A DNA stretch of 64,000 bases. It comes from Echinicola sp. 20G (GTDB lineage: Bacteria; Bacteroidota; Bacteroidia; Cytophagales; Cyclobacteriaceae). A program made the translations under genes and the position numbers. Every line of letters begins with the position of its first letter. Within the stretch, counting starts at the first letter, position 1. Shown here in pieces: positions 1 through 8,924 of the stretch. The stretch is from assembly GCF_015533855.1 (NCBI RefSeq), contig NZ_AP024154.1, positions 127,001 through 191,000 on the forward strand, in the 5' to 3' direction. Under the pieces are notes generated by a model that made no database searches, was not told the DNA's origin, and saw only the letters and a program-made list of their open reading frames with translations.

Positions 1-318
1 CCTTCCTCTTTGCCCCACTTCCAGGCCTACCAAGCGGTCATCGTATGTCCTTCCACTGATCGTATCCTTAAGGGAAAATCGCTTCCACAAACCAGACTTA
101 AAACCATAAAAAATCACCAGGACATTAGCCAAAACAGCCCCTCCAAGCACATACATTGCTATCTGAAAGTCATAATGCTGAAAACTGTAGTAAACACCAA
201 GCCCGCTAAAGATCACTCCTAAGACACCTACCAACGTAGTTCCTGGCACGAAAATCACCTCTAGCATTACCAGAAGAAGACCGATCAGCAGCAGCCCTAT
301 TATAATAGCCCAAGTCAT
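1..318 (-). CDS. NfeD family membrane protein, 3' end beyond window
   Basis: Reading leftward from ATG at 316-318 gives an open frame of 106 codons that runs off the window edge with no stop. The protein begins MTWAIIIGLLLIGLLLVMLE and has two or three hydrophobic helices in its first 75 residues, with the motif EVIFVPGTTLVGVLG typical of short NfeD proteins. Such proteins carry a C-terminal OB-fold, not visible here, and often neighbour a flotillin gene; both would lie left of base 1. Family assignment rests on the N-terminal motif and membrane pattern, so the exact subtype is uncertain. A role in membrane microdomain or protease function is known only for the family. Confidence 0.7.
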   Translation of the reverse strand, partial: MTWAIIIGLLLIGLLLVMLEVIFVPGTTLVGVLGVIFSGLGVYYSFQHYDFQIAMYVLGGAVLANVLVIFYGFKSGLWKRFSLKDTISGRTYDDRLVGLEVGQRGR

Positions 319-420
319 AAAAATTTTAATTGATTAGCTGAAAATAGAGAGTTTTTCTGGGATTATAAAACGAAACTAAAAGTTTGGCCTTTACACCTCA
401 TTACGCTTTCTTTCCCTTAA

Positions 421-486
421 AAAACTAAACCGCATCAAACGAGCCTCCTATGGTTTATAACCACTGCCAGCTAGTTGATGCGGTTT
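421..486 (-). terminator. Large-loop terminator-like structure after proS
   Basis: Arms at 427-438 and 475-486 (AAACCGCATCAA and its exact complement) form a 12-bp stem. On the minus strand it is followed by TTTAGTTTTTTAA, a U-rich tail 20-80 bases past the proS stop. The 36-base loop holds a second small hairpin (TGGTTATAAACCA). The tail and position suit a rho-independent terminator, but the large structured loop is unusual. Confidence 0.6.
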
Positions 487-505
487 GCATGAACAGAAAA
501 AATTA

Positions 506-1987
506 TCAGTATGCCTTAGCAAAAAGCACCCTTCCCTTTGAAGGTTTTCCAGAAAGCACACAAGCCCCTTCTTCTTTTACTTGATCCAGTGGGATGCACC
601 TGATTGTAGCCTTGGTCAGTTCTTTGATCTTATCTTCCGTTTCAGAAGTACCATCCCAATGCGCGGACACAAATCCACCTTTCTCTTCAATGACTTCCTG
701 GAATTCTTCCCAGCTATTCACTTCGGTCGTATTCTCTTCTCTGAATTGAAGTGCCTTTTGATAAATGTTCTCCTGGATCTCATCAAGCTTTCCAGAAATA
801 TATTGATCTATTTCAACCTCATTCAAGTTGATCATTTCTTTCGTCAAAGTATCCCTTCTAGCTACTTCCACAGTATTGTTGGCCAAATCTCTCGGACCTA
901 GAGCAATCCTCAAAGGAACTCCTTTGAGTTCATATTCAGCAAACTTCCAGCCTGGCTTTTGTGTATCTCTATGGTCAAATTTCACAGATATCCCCAAAGG
1001 CTTGAGCTTATCCATGATTTCATGAGCCTTCTCTTCTATTGCTTGCAGCTCTTCTTCACTCCTAAAAATCGGAACAATCACCACTTGAATTGGCGCCAGT
1101 TTTGGAGGCAGCACCAAGCCGTTATCATCAGAATGCGCCATAATCAATGCCCCCATCAGACGGGTACTTACACCCCAAGAAGTCCCCCAAACCAGATCAA
1201 GCCCTCCTTCTTTGGTTGCAAACTTCACATCGAAAGCTTTGGCAAAATTTTGACCGAGAAAATGGGAAGTCCCAGCTTGTAAAGCCTTTCCATCCTGCAT
1301 CATTGCCTCAATACAATAAGTCTCCTCTGCTCCTGCAAAACGCTCATTCTCTGTTTTTACTCCTTTCACTACTGGCACACCCATGAACTCTTCCGCAAAC
1401 TGTGCATAGACATTCATCATTTGCACGGTCTCCTCAACAGCCTCTTCTCTTGTGGCGTGAGCCGTGTGACCTTCTTGCCACAGAAATTCAGCTGTCCTTA
1501 AGAAAAGCCTTGTTCTCATTTCCCATCTGACCACATTTGCCCATTGATTTACTTTTAAAGGCAAATCCCTATAAGATTGAATCCAGTTTTTATACGTGCT
1601 CCAGATAACCGTTTCAGAAGTTGGGCGTACAATCAATTCTTCCTCCAATTTCGCTTCCGGATCCACAATTACCGATTTTCCATCTTCAGAATTCTTTAAT
1701 CGGTAATGGGTCACCACTGCACACTCCTTGGCAAAACCCTCTACATGGCTTGCCTCTTTGGATAAATAGGACTTGGGAATAAATAAAGGAAAGTAGGCAT
1801 TGCTATGCCCTGTATCCTTAAACATCTGATCGAGCTGCTGCTGCATTTTTTCCCAGATAGAATAGCCATATGGCTTAATAACCATACAGCCTCTTACTGC
1901 CGAATTCTCTGCAAGGTCAGCCTTTTTTACTAGTTCGTTGTACCACAGTGAGTAGTCCTCACTTCTCTTGGGCAGTCCTTTGCTCAT
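506..1987 (-). CDS. proS: Prolyl-tRNA synthetase, archaeal/eukaryal-type (ProS type 3)
   Basis: Charges tRNA-Pro with proline in the cytoplasm. The 493-residue length and absence of the large INS editing insertion place it in the short, archaeal/eukaryal-like class common in Bacteroidota. Class II features are visible: RPTSE at 121-125, the motif 2 region RWEMRTR...[12 protein letters not shown] at about 154-179, and an anticodon-binding region after about residue 300. The protein ends in a C-terminal tyrosine (AKAY), as expected for this ProRS type with its extra C-terminal domain. It is a single-gene unit with a terminator-like hairpin downstream and a TAnnTTTG element upstream. Assignment is secure. 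Confidence 0.96.
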   Translation of the reverse strand: MSKGLPKRSEDYSLWYNELVKKADLAENSAVRGCMVIKPYGYSIWEKMQQQLDQMFKDTGHSNAYFPLFIPKSYLSKEASHVEGFAKECAVVTHYRLKNSEDGKSVIVDPEAKLEEELIVRPTSETVIWSTYKNWIQSYRDLPLKVNQWANVVRWEMRTRLFLRTAEFLWQEGHTAHATREEAVEETVQMMNVYAQFAEEFMGVPVVKGVKTENERFAGAEETYCIEAMMQDGKALQAGTSHFLGQNFAKAFDVKFATKEGGLDLVWGTSWGVSTRLMGALIMAHSDDNGLVLPPKLAPIQVVIVPIFRSEEELQAIEEKAHEIMDKLKPLGISVKFDHRDTQKPGWKFAEYELKGVPLRIALGPRDLANNTVEVARRDTLTKEMINLNEVEIDQYISGKLDEIQENIYQKALQFREENTTEVNSWEEFQEVIEEKGGFVSAHWDGTSETEDKIKELTKATIRCIPLDQVKEEGACVLSGKPSKGRVLFAKAY

Positions 1988-2043
1988 GAGTATAATTTGT
2001 TGTTTTGAAAAAACTCTTTAACTTTCGCTTCCATTTTGGGAAG

Positions 2044-2051
2044 CAAATATA
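2044..2051 (-). promoter_or_regulatory. Candidate -7 promoter element for proS
   Basis: The minus-strand octamer TATATTTG fits the Bacteroidota -7 consensus TAnnTTTG and lies 57 bases before the proS start. No clear -33 TTTG partner is visible. Confidence 0.35.
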
Positions 2052-2119
2052 ATTTAAAAAATTATAACCCTCCTCCGAAGTGCACGTATATAGTGTTACG
2101 AGTTGTAAACTAAATAACT

Positions 2120-3394
2120 ATGAGAAAATTTACATCATACCGATATCTTGGTTTCCTTGCTGCTTTAGGCCTTGTATCATGCAGCAGTAGCTATAGTGCT
2201 ATGCAAGGAGAGTCGGATGACTTATATTTTATGGCATCAGATGATGCGGTGGTTATGTCCAATGCCGTAACCAACAACACACCTGAAAACTTTACCGATT
2301 ATGCTGCTGTAAATGCGGCTAGTCAATATGATCAAGAAAGTTTTTCAGCAAAAAATGTTAATCCGGAATATATCGCCAAGTATCAGGTTCAAAATGATAC
2401 TGTAGCTGATGAAATTGTTTACTTTGATGATGCCGCCGTGCAAAGCACTGAAGGAGATGGTGACGTTAATGTATACAATAATTTTTATGGTTACAACGAC
2501 CCTAATGGTAACAACAGATCGTCGTGGAATTTCAGTCCTTCTTTTGCCTTTATGTACCCGGGGGCTTTCGGATTCTATCCTTCTTTTGGCTATGGAGGTT
2601 TCTACGACCCATTCTGGCCAGGATATGGATTCAGACCTGGTTTCAATATGTCCATTGGATTTGGAATAGGTTTTGGAGGCTGGGGTTACAGACCATATTA
2701 TAGCCCATTTTACGATCCTTTCTGGGGGCCTAGTTATGCTTACAGTGGATATTATGGAGGTTACTATGGTGGGTATTACGGCAGACCTGTAATCATCAAT
2801 AACATATATACTGGTGAAGGAAGACAAATCGTAAGGGCTGCCAGATCCAGAAGAGGCAGTTCAGTAGCAACTAACTATACAAGAAGAAGTGTTGCTACAA
2901 ACCCAGGTACTTCACGTACTGCAGCCCGTCAAAGTGCTGTAAGTAGAGTTGATAATTCTAGAAGAAGTAATACTGACTTCAGTAGATCTGAAAATGATTA
3001 TTTCAGTGGAAGAAGTAGAGTAGCTTCTGCTTCTCCAAGTAGAAGAAGCACCAACTCAGCAGTAATGACTCGGCCTAGCAGCTCTACAAGATCCAGAAGC
3101 GCTTATGCTCCTACATCTAGCAGTAGCCAAAGAAATGTGACTACAAGATCTGCAAATAGCTCAAGATCTAGTTATTCTACACCATCACGAAGTTCTTCTC
3201 CATCTTATAATAGAAGCAGCAGTTCTTCAAGTAGAAGCACATATTCTACACCATCAAGAAGTTCAAATAGCACATATACACCTTCCAGAAGTAGTAGCGG
3301 AAGCAGCAGTAGAAGCGTTGGTAGTTCATCGCCATCCAGGAGCTCAGGAGGCACTACCAGAAGTTCTGGAGGATCAAGAAGAGGGGGAAATTAA
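2120..3394 (+). CDS. Low-complexity lipoprotein, Tyr/Gly-rich then Ser/Arg-rich
   Basis: I recognise no family. A lipoprotein signal peptide ends in the lipobox LVSC with Cys21, so the protein is probably lipid-anchored in the envelope. Residues about 22-125 are ordinary acidic sequence. About 125-235 is rich in Tyr, Gly, Phe and Pro (repeated YGGYYGG and YDPFW units). About 240-424 is almost entirely Ser, Arg, Thr and Asn with recurring RSS/SRS units and ends GGSRRGGN. The tail has a strong positive charge and is probably disordered. Similar Tyr/Gly-rich and Ser-rich lipoproteins occur in Bacteroidota, but a function cannot be given. Its terminator overlaps the stop codon, so it is probably monocistronic. 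Confidence 0.8.
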   Translation: MRKFTSYRYLGFLAALGLVSCSSSYSAMQGESDDLYFMASDDAVVMSNAVTNNTPENFTDYAAVNAASQYDQESFSAKNVNPEYIAKYQVQNDTVADEIVYFDDAAVQSTEGDGDVNVYNNFYGYNDPNGNNRSSWNFSPSFAFMYPGAFGFYPSFGYGGFYDPFWPGYGFRPGFNMSIGFGIGFGGWGYRPYYSPFYDPFWGPSYAYSGYYGGYYGGYYGRPVIINNIYTGEGRQIVRAARSRRGSSVATNYTRRSVATNPGTSRTAARQSAVSRVDNSRRSNTDFSRSENDYFSGRSRVASASPSRRSTNSAVMTRPSSSTRSRSAYAPTSSSSQRNVTTRSANSSRSSYSTPSRSSSPSYNRSSSSSSRSTYSTPSRSSNSTYTPSRSSSGSSSRSVGSSSPSRSSGGTTRSSGGSRRGGN

Positions 3395-3408
3395 TCCCCC
3401 TTTTTTTA
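3382..3408 (+). terminator. Terminator overlapping the lipoprotein stop codon
   Basis: GGGGG at 3383-3387 pairs with CCCCC at 3396-3400 across an A/T loop containing the stop codon, followed by seven T residues. This is a compact rho-independent terminator. Confidence 0.75.
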
Positions 3409-3504
3409 CCACTTTTTTATCTCCAGCCGTTAAATAATCAAACACCTTCTTAAAATTTAATGTTAGCCATTTTCATGGCAAAAGGGAATTGTATTAGTAA
3501 AAAT

Positions 3505-5004
3505 ATGAGAGGAATAAAAACGACTATATTGGGAATGCTCCTTTTTGGAGGGGGATTCTCTTTAACAACAGCCCAAGCTCAAACATTCGAGGATGCCTTG
3601 CGATATAGCAAATACAATGCTTCAGGATCTTCCAGAATCATGGGGATTGGAGGAAGCCAAATGGCCATTGGTGGAGACGTTTCCAATATTTCTGGAAACC
3701 CCGCAGGTTTAGGCTTCTTCAGAAGGTCCGAATTTAGCTTTACTGCCGGATATGAAAACTGGAAGTCCAATGCAACCTTCATGGGACAGACTCAAGAAAA
3801 CAACCAAGGCAATTTCTCATTACCCAATGTCAGTGTGATTATCAATAAAACCAAGGATCCTCTTAATACAGACAGTTGGAGGGGACATTCATTTGGGATC
3901 AGCATCAATCGCACAGCCAACTTTAATAGTAGATACGGCTACTACTCCAATTTGGAAGGTACAAGTTCACTATTGGATTATTATGCTGATGACTACAACC
4001 AGTTTGGTGAACCCGCTATTGGCGACCCTGCCGGACTTCCTTTAGATGTAGGATTAGTCTACAATGATGGAGGAACTTTCTACCCATCTGACTACACCTA
4101 CAATCCAAATGATGACGGCTCTCCAAATTATAATGACCCCATGTTCCCTTTTCAGGACGAATATGTAGAAACAGAGGGAAGTATGAATCAGATCACATTT
4201 GCCTATGGTTCCAATTATAAGAATAAATTGTTTATAGGTGGATCACTGGGCATCACTTCTATTACTTTCTCTTCTACTAAAACCTATAATGAAGAGTTTA
4301 TAGATAACAATGACAACAATTCATTATACTATTCTTTAAGGGAAAACCTATATCATAATGGCACGGGAATCAACTTAAACTTAGGTTTGATTTACAAACC
4401 AATTGACCAGGTCAATTTAGGACTATCTTTTAGCTCTCCTACTTGGACCAGGTACGATGAAGAATTTGATGCAGATATCTTTGCTGATTATTATGATCTT
4501 AACGGAAACCCAGAGGATAATGCAGATGCGGTTAGTGACATCTACTTATCTTCCATCAACTTAAGAACACCTATGAAATTAAGCGCTGGAGCAGCCTTTT
4601 TTATTAATAAAAATGGTTTCATTTCAGCGGACATAGACTATATAGATTATTCGACGATGCACCTATCCTCTCCTGACTATTCTTTAGATGGATCAAATGA
4701 TGTCATTTCATCACTTGCTGGCAGTGCCATTAATTATAGGGTTGGCGGAGAACTAAGATTGAATATGTTTAGGTTAAGAGCAGGGACTGCCTATTATGGC
4801 GACCCTTTCAATGACTCTGATTTGGACAGATCACAAATGCAGTTCACTGGAGGTATCGGGGTTAAGCTTCCTAAAATGTATATTGATTTAGGAATAGTCA
4901 ATAGCCAGTTTGACACCTTTTACACTTCCTATCCAGGTGCTGAGCTAACGACCATTGAGAACAACGCTACAAAAGGCCTATTAACCCTTGGGTTTAACTT
5001 TTAA
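3505..5004 (+). CDS. FadL/OmpP1-like outer membrane transport protein
   Basis: I choose ATG at 3505 because it places a normal signal peptide at the N-terminus (MRGIKTTILGMLLFGG..., predicted cleavage after AQA near residue 26). An upstream in-frame ATG at 3460 would add a non-signal extension. The mature N-terminus contains the motif SGSSRIMGIGGSQMAIGGDVSNISGNPAGLGFF in overlapping parts, typical of the Bacteroidota proteins annotated as OmpP1/FadL or 'hemin receptor'. The rest has alternating aromatic beta-strand pattern and ends in a C-terminal Phe (LGFNF), as in outer membrane barrels. The substrate is unknown; hydrophobic compound uptake is inferred from the family. Its 3' end overlaps aroK by 11 bases on the opposite strand. 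Confidence 0.82.
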   Translation: MRGIKTTILGMLLFGGGFSLTTAQAQTFEDALRYSKYNASGSSRIMGIGGSQMAIGGDVSNISGNPAGLGFFRRSEFSFTAGYENWKSNATFMGQTQENNQGNFSLPNVSVIINKTKDPLNTDSWRGHSFGISINRTANFNSRYGYYSNLEGTSSLLDYYADDYNQFGEPAIGDPAGLPLDVGLVYNDGGTFYPSDYTYNPNDDGSPNYNDPMFPFQDEYVETEGSMNQITFAYGSNYKNKLFIGGSLGITSITFSSTKTYNEEFIDNNDNNSLYYSLRENLYHNGTGINLNLGLIYKPIDQVNLGLSFSSPTWTRYDEEFDADIFADYYDLNGNPEDNADAVSDIYLSSINLRTPMKLSAGAAFFINKNGFISADIDYIDYSTMHLSSPDYSLDGSNDVISSLAGSAINYRVGGELRLNMFRLRAGTAYYGDPFNDSDLDRSQMQFTGGIGVKLPKMYIDLGIVNSQFDTFYTSYPGAELTTIENNATKGLLTLGFNF

Positions 5005-5524
5005 AGTAGGACATCAACTCAGAAATTAAATGCTCAGTGGAAATATCATCTCCACTGAGCTTTATTTTTGCCTTATCATAAAAGGCACCTCGGTCCGTTA
5101 GTAGATTTTGTAGTTTCAGGATTATTTCACCTGTATCCAAACCTTGGAACATCGGGCGTTTTTCTACCTCATTATTGGTAAGCCTTTGCAAAATCTGATC
5201 TAGATTTACATCCAAAAACACAGAAATCCCTCTATCATTGATCAAATCCATATTGTCATTAAAACAAGGTGCTCCACCTCCTGTAGAGAGTACAAATGAC
5301 CGATCAACGCTCAATAAATCTTGGAGAACTTTTGTTTCTAAATTTCTAAAATACCCTTCTCCCTTATTCATGAATATTTTAGGGATTTCCAATCCCTCAG
5401 TCTTTACGATTTCCTCATCCAAATCATAAAAGTCAAAATTAAGTTGCTTCGCTACCTGCTTCCCTAAAGTCGATTTTCCACAACCTGGCATTCCTATTAA
5501 AACAATCTTTGATGTATACGTCAT
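4994..5524 (-). CDS. aroK: Shikimate kinase
   Basis: Phosphorylates shikimate to shikimate-3-phosphate in aromatic amino acid synthesis. The 176-residue length is normal. Visible motifs are the Walker A loop GMPGCGKST at 11-19, the shikimate-binding DFYDLDEEI region at 31-39, GEGYFR at 55-60, the TGGGAP loop at 81-86 and the RPMF lid near residue 118. It starts two bases beyond the end of the downstream-labelled BT_3928 gene (5526), so the two form one minus-strand unit with DUF1599. The terminator for the convergent OMP gene lies inside its C-terminal coding region. Confidence 0.96.
   Translation of the reverse strand: MTYTSKIVLIGMPGCGKSTLGKQVAKQLNFDFYDLDEEIVKTEGLEIPKIFMNKGEGYFRNLETKVLQDLLSVDRSFVLSTGGGAPCFNDNMDLINDRGISVFLDVNLDQILQRLTNNEVEKRPMFQGLDTGEIILKLQNLLTDRGAFYDKAKIKLSGDDISTEHLISELMSYFKS
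5032..5069 (+). terminator. Terminator for the OMP gene, embedded in aroK
   Basis: A 10-bp perfect stem (GCTCAGTGGA at 5032-5041, complement at 5051-5060) is followed on the plus strand by TTTATTTTT. It lies 28 bases past the OMP stop and entirely within aroK coding sequence on the other strand. Confidence 0.7.
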
Positions 5525-5525
5525 A

Positions 5526-6629
5526 TCAATGGCTTAGCAGGCTAGAAACCTCTTCGATACTAGGAGTGTTATTAATATGATATTTTTTGATGACCGTTCC
5601 ATTGTTCAAAATCACTATTCCTGGATTGGATCGGATAATGGTTTTAAGGACAGTAGCATCACCATAATAATAAGGCAGATCCCAATCATGCTCCTCCATC
5701 AACCCTTCTACCTCTTCTGATGAACTCGCTGTAATAATCACAGTCTCTAGCTTATCCTGATTTATTAAACCTTCTAAAGCATTTAAAGATGCCTTATCCA
5801 TCTTTTCAAAATTACTGATCAGGATCAATACTTTCTGACCGCTGAGTACCTCTTCTGTAAAATCACCATCATCATTCCAAATCGCAAAATCAGAAATTTT
5901 CGGTAGAGCTTCAGGATTCTTTAATTGCATATCCACAAACTCAAAACTTTCATCCGAAGGATATTCATCCATCACTACCTCTTGCCCATCCTTTTTCATG
6001 ATATAGCGATATTCCAATGTACCGGAAGGTTGCATGGCTTCAGGTATATTCACCCCTACCTTGTAAGCCCTAAAGTCAATAAATGGCAAGTTTCTCACCG
6101 CTAAGACAGAAAAAACTAAAGTGAACAACAAGCTACTTGCCACTACAATTCCAACTCCCATTGATCGGTTATCTTTAAGGTCTTTCTTGAAAACAAACAA
6201 AACCAAAATCATCACCAATAAAACAATATCCTTGATAAAGGACTCCCAAGGGGTCAATTTAATGGCATCGCCAAAACATCCACAATCTGTAACTTTGTTA
6301 AAATAGGCAGAGTAGAAAGTCAAGAACGTAAAAAACACTATCAAAAGTAAAAGTAAGTTTACGGTGATTTTCTTACGGTAATTCAGCAACAACATGACTC
6401 CCAGACCTATTTCCAACACAATCAGAAAGATGGAAAGTGACAATGCGAAAGGCCTTAACACTTCAAAGAAGCCAGCTATATCATGAGAAAACACCTCAAA
6501 ATATTCTTCCAGTTTGATAGATGTTCCAACTGGATCATTTGCCTTGATCAATCCTGAAAAAACAAATAGACCACCAACTAAAAACCTGAATAGGTTCAAT
6601 ATAATTTTTTTAAGCATTTTGGGCTTCAT
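5526..6629 (-). CDS. BT_3928-type DoxX-like membrane protein with thioredoxin-like C-terminus
   Basis: The first 160 or so residues contain four or five hydrophobic helices, beginning with FRFLVGGLFVFSGLIKANDPVGTSIKLEEYF in overlapping parts, the signature of Bacteroidota BT_3928/DoxX-MauE-like proteins. A Cys pair (DCGCFGD, about residues 115-121) sits at a membrane boundary, a hallmark of this group. After another membrane helix, a soluble part of about 190 residues resembles a thioredoxin-like fold (SGQKVLILISNFEKMD..., then PGIVILNNGTVIKKYH) but lacks a CxxC. A redox or respiratory-envelope role is inference. It overlaps the end of the DUF1599 gene by 20 bases and precedes aroK by one base. 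Confidence 0.8.
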   Translation of the reverse strand: MKPKMLKKIILNLFRFLVGGLFVFSGLIKANDPVGTSIKLEEYFEVFSHDIAGFFEVLRPFALSLSIFLIVLEIGLGVMLLLNYRKKITVNLLLLLIVFFTFLTFYSAYFNKVTDCGCFGDAIKLTPWESFIKDIVLLVMILVLFVFKKDLKDNRSMGVGIVVASSLLFTLVFSVLAVRNLPFIDFRAYKVGVNIPEAMQPSGTLEYRYIMKKDGQEVVMDEYPSDESFEFVDMQLKNPEALPKISDFAIWNDDGDFTEEVLSGQKVLILISNFEKMDKASLNALEGLINQDKLETVIITASSSEEVEGLMEEHDWDLPYYYGDATVLKTIIRSNPGIVILNNGTVIKKYHINNTPSIEEVSSLLSH

Positions 6630-7161
6630 TTAATTTAATAAGACAAAAAACTGAGTAATTGATCATGTCTTGATAATTGGCATCTACCCCTTCAGAAGCT
6701 AATGTTTTACCTTCATTATCTTCTATTTGCTTTACTCTGTATAATTTCATCAGGATAAGGTCTGTCATGGAAGAAACACGCATATCTCGCCAAGCCTCTC
6801 CATAATCATGATTCTTATTTTCTAAAAGTCCCCGAGTTGCATCTACCCACTTCTCATACATAGGTTCAAGTTCTTCATAACCAATTTCCAACCGCTCATC
6901 ATCTTGCAAATCCAATTGGATAAGTGCTATTAGGCAATAATTAATAATACCAATAAATTCATCCTGAATAGGGTCACTTACACGCTGAGCTCCTTTTTCC
7001 TGAATAGATCTAATTCGCTGAGCCTTAATGAATATTTGATCAGTTATTGAAGGCAACCTGAGCACTCTCCAGGCAGTGCCATAATCGATGGTTTTCTTCT
7101 TAAAAAGTTCTTTACAAAGGCTGATAACTTGATTATATTCGCTTACTGTTTGCGTTTTCAA
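6610..7161 (-). CDS. DUF1599 protein made of two tandem repeats
   Basis: The 183-residue protein consists of two copies of one unit. Copy 1 has DYGTAWRVLRLPSITDQIFI at 27-46 and IINYCLIALIQL at 72-83. Copy 2 has DYGEAWRDMRVSSMTDLILM at 119-138 and MINYSVFCLIKL at 166-177. This is the DUF1599 (nucleotide-modification-associated domain 1) arrangement usual in Bacteroidota. The biochemical role is not established. Its start is only 15 bases from the divergent folP start, and its 3' end overlaps the BT_3928-type gene by 20 bases, implying translational coupling in a DUF1599-BT_3928-aroK unit. Confidence 0.88.
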   Translation of the reverse strand: MKTQTVSEYNQVISLCKELFKKKTIDYGTAWRVLRLPSITDQIFIKAQRIRSIQEKGAQRVSDPIQDEFIGIINYCLIALIQLDLQDDERLEIGYEELEPMYEKWVDATRGLLENKNHDYGEAWRDMRVSSMTDLILMKLYRVKQIEDNEGKTLASEGVDANYQDMINYSVFCLIKLNEAQNA

Positions 7162-7176
7162 AGCAATTTTAATTAA

Positions 7177-8061
7177 ATGAAAGATAGTCCAAAGTCTTCT
7201 TCAGAAACCGAAGATAAATTATTTCATTCAAAAATAACACTTCAAATTAAAGGAAAGCTCATTATGCTGGAGGATCCCTGTGTGATGGGTATTTTGAATG
7301 TCACACCGGACTCGTTCTTTGCGGATAGTAGAATTTCTGATGATGAAAGACAGCTCCTCAGCAAAGCCGAAAAAATGATTGAGGATGGCGCTGTAATTTT
7401 TGATTTGGGAGGATATAGTAGCCGCCCTGGGGCTGAGAATGTATCTACAGCAGATGAAATCAAAAGGGTTATTCCTGCTGTCCGCTCTTTAAAAAAACAT
7501 TTTCCAGATGTATTACTTTCGGTTGATACTTTTAGGCATGAAGTAGCCAAAGAATCCGTATCTGAAGGTGCTGATATCGTGAACGATATATCCGGAGGAG
7601 AACTTGACCGTAATATGATCCCGACTGTTGGATCAATGGATGTCCCTTTTATCTGCATGCATATGCGTGGAAATCCCGAAACCATGCAGTCTAAAACGGA
7701 GTATAATAATATAGAAAAAGAAATTTTATCTTTTTTTAACGAAAAACTGAACCAATGTCATAAAGCTGGCATTAAAGATGTAATAATTGACCCTGGGTTT
7801 GGCTTTGCGAAAACGATATCACAAAATTATAGGATTCTTAAAAATTTATCTTATTTTAAGACTATAAAAAGCCCTATATTAGCAGGAGTCTCTAGAAAAT
7901 CTATGATTTACAAAACTTTGGACATTTCTCCAGAGGAGGCCCTTAATGGAACAACCGCCCTGAACATGGCAGCTCTGATTAATGGAGCTAAAATTTTAAG
8001 AGTACATGATGTTAAAGAAGCAACCCAAACCATAAAATTATATAAAAACATATACCCTTGA
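7177..8061 (+). CDS. folP: Dihydropteroate synthase
   Basis: Condenses p-aminobenzoate with dihydropterin pyrophosphate in folate synthesis; the classical sulfonamide target. The 294-residue TIM barrel shows NVTPDSFF at 41-48, GGYSSRPGA, the DTFR strand, NDISGG, MHMRG, DPGFGFAKT and GVSRKS near residue 238, all conserved DHPS segments. About 30 N-terminal residues precede the core, slightly longer than usual. The stop codon overlaps the TTG start of cdaA, so the two are co-transcribed and probably translationally coupled. DUF1599 is divergent 15 bases upstream, leaving almost no promoter space. Confidence 0.96.
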   Translation: MKDSPKSSSETEDKLFHSKITLQIKGKLIMLEDPCVMGILNVTPDSFFADSRISDDERQLLSKAEKMIEDGAVIFDLGGYSSRPGAENVSTADEIKRVIPAVRSLKKHFPDVLLSVDTFRHEVAKESVSEGADIVNDISGGELDRNMIPTVGSMDVPFICMHMRGNPETMQSKTEYNNIEKEILSFFNEKLNQCHKAGIKDVIIDPGFGFAKTISQNYRILKNLSYFKTIKSPILAGVSRKSMIYKTLDISPEEALNGTTALNMAALINGAKILRVHDVKEATQTIKLYKNIYP

Positions 8062-8924
8062 CACTACTTTTCAAAATAGGATTTTTAGACGTTTCTATCG
8101 TCAATATTATAGACATCACATTGGTAAGTGTACTCATTTACCAAGTCTATAAATTGATGCGAGGTAGTGTGGCCATTAAAATCTTTTTAGGCTTCTTATC
8201 GCTTTACCTAGTTTACTTGGTGGTAAATGCCGCAAAAATGGAGTTATTATCCATCATCTTGGGGCAATTTATGGGAGTAGGTGTTATTGCTGCTATTATT
8301 CTTTTTGCGCCAGAAATCAGAAAATTCCTCCTGATCATAGGAAAAACATCCATCTTATCCAATGAAAACGTCCTTCAGGAATTGCTTTTTTGGAGAAAGA
8401 AAGAAACCATGGCTTTCAATATTACCCCTATCATTGAAGCCTCTAAATCCTTGGCGGGAACCAGCACTGGAGCTTTAATGGTGATCTCCAGAAATTCTGA
8501 ACTGAAATTTTATGCTGAAAGTGGTGACTTGATTGACGCTGTCGTCTCCAAAAGATTATTGATTTCCATATTCAACAAATATAGCCCACTTCACGATGGT
8601 GCTGTAATCATTTATAATGGAAAGGTAAAAGCCGCAAGATGTATCCTTCCTGTGACTGAAAAAGAAGTCCCTGCTCAATTTGGGTTGAGACATAGGGCTG
8701 CTATCGGGATGTCCGAGGCCACTGACACTTTGGTCTTGATCGTATCAGAAGAAACAGGTCAGGTATCCATGGCCAAAAATGGAAATATTCTTCACAACCT
8801 GTCTTTTCAGGAACTAAGAGAAATGCTCAACAGCTATTTGGCGGGCGCAGACATTGATGATAAATTTGAATTCATCAACTCTTTTGAAAATAAAAAATTA
8901 AAACAGCGAACAGCTGAGGCATAA
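8058..8924 (+). CDS. cdaA: Diadenylate cyclase (c-di-AMP synthase), CdaA/DacA type
   Basis: Makes the second messenger c-di-AMP from two ATP at the membrane. Three hydrophobic helices occupy about residues 10-95, followed by a DisA_N cyclase domain with the catalytic motifs DGA at 180-182 and RHRAA at 211-215. The 288-residue length matches CdaA proteins (TIGR00159). The start is a TTG overlapping the folP stop; no ATG is available before the first membrane helix. No cdaR or glmM lies beside it, unlike the Firmicutes arrangement; the folP-cdaA pair is the Bacteroidota one. A strong bidirectional terminator overlaps its stop codon. Confidence 0.95.
   Translation: MTLLFKIGFLDVSIVNIIDITLVSVLIYQVYKLMRGSVAIKIFLGFLSLYLVYLVVNAAKMELLSIILGQFMGVGVIAAIILFAPEIRKFLLIIGKTSILSNENVLQELLFWRKKETMAFNITPIIEASKSLAGTSTGALMVISRNSELKFYAESGDLIDAVVSKRLLISIFNKYSPLHDGAVIIYNGKVKAARCILPVTEKEVPAQFGLRHRAAIGMSEATDTLVLIVSEETGQVSMAKNGNILHNLSFQELREMLNSYLAGADIDDKFEFINSFENKKLKQRTAEA

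Noticed and set aside
2345..2827. Open frame of 160 codons opposite the lipoprotein gene
   Set aside because: It mirrors low-complexity Tyr/Gly codons and has no start context, domain or signal; the plus frame has a lipobox and terminator.
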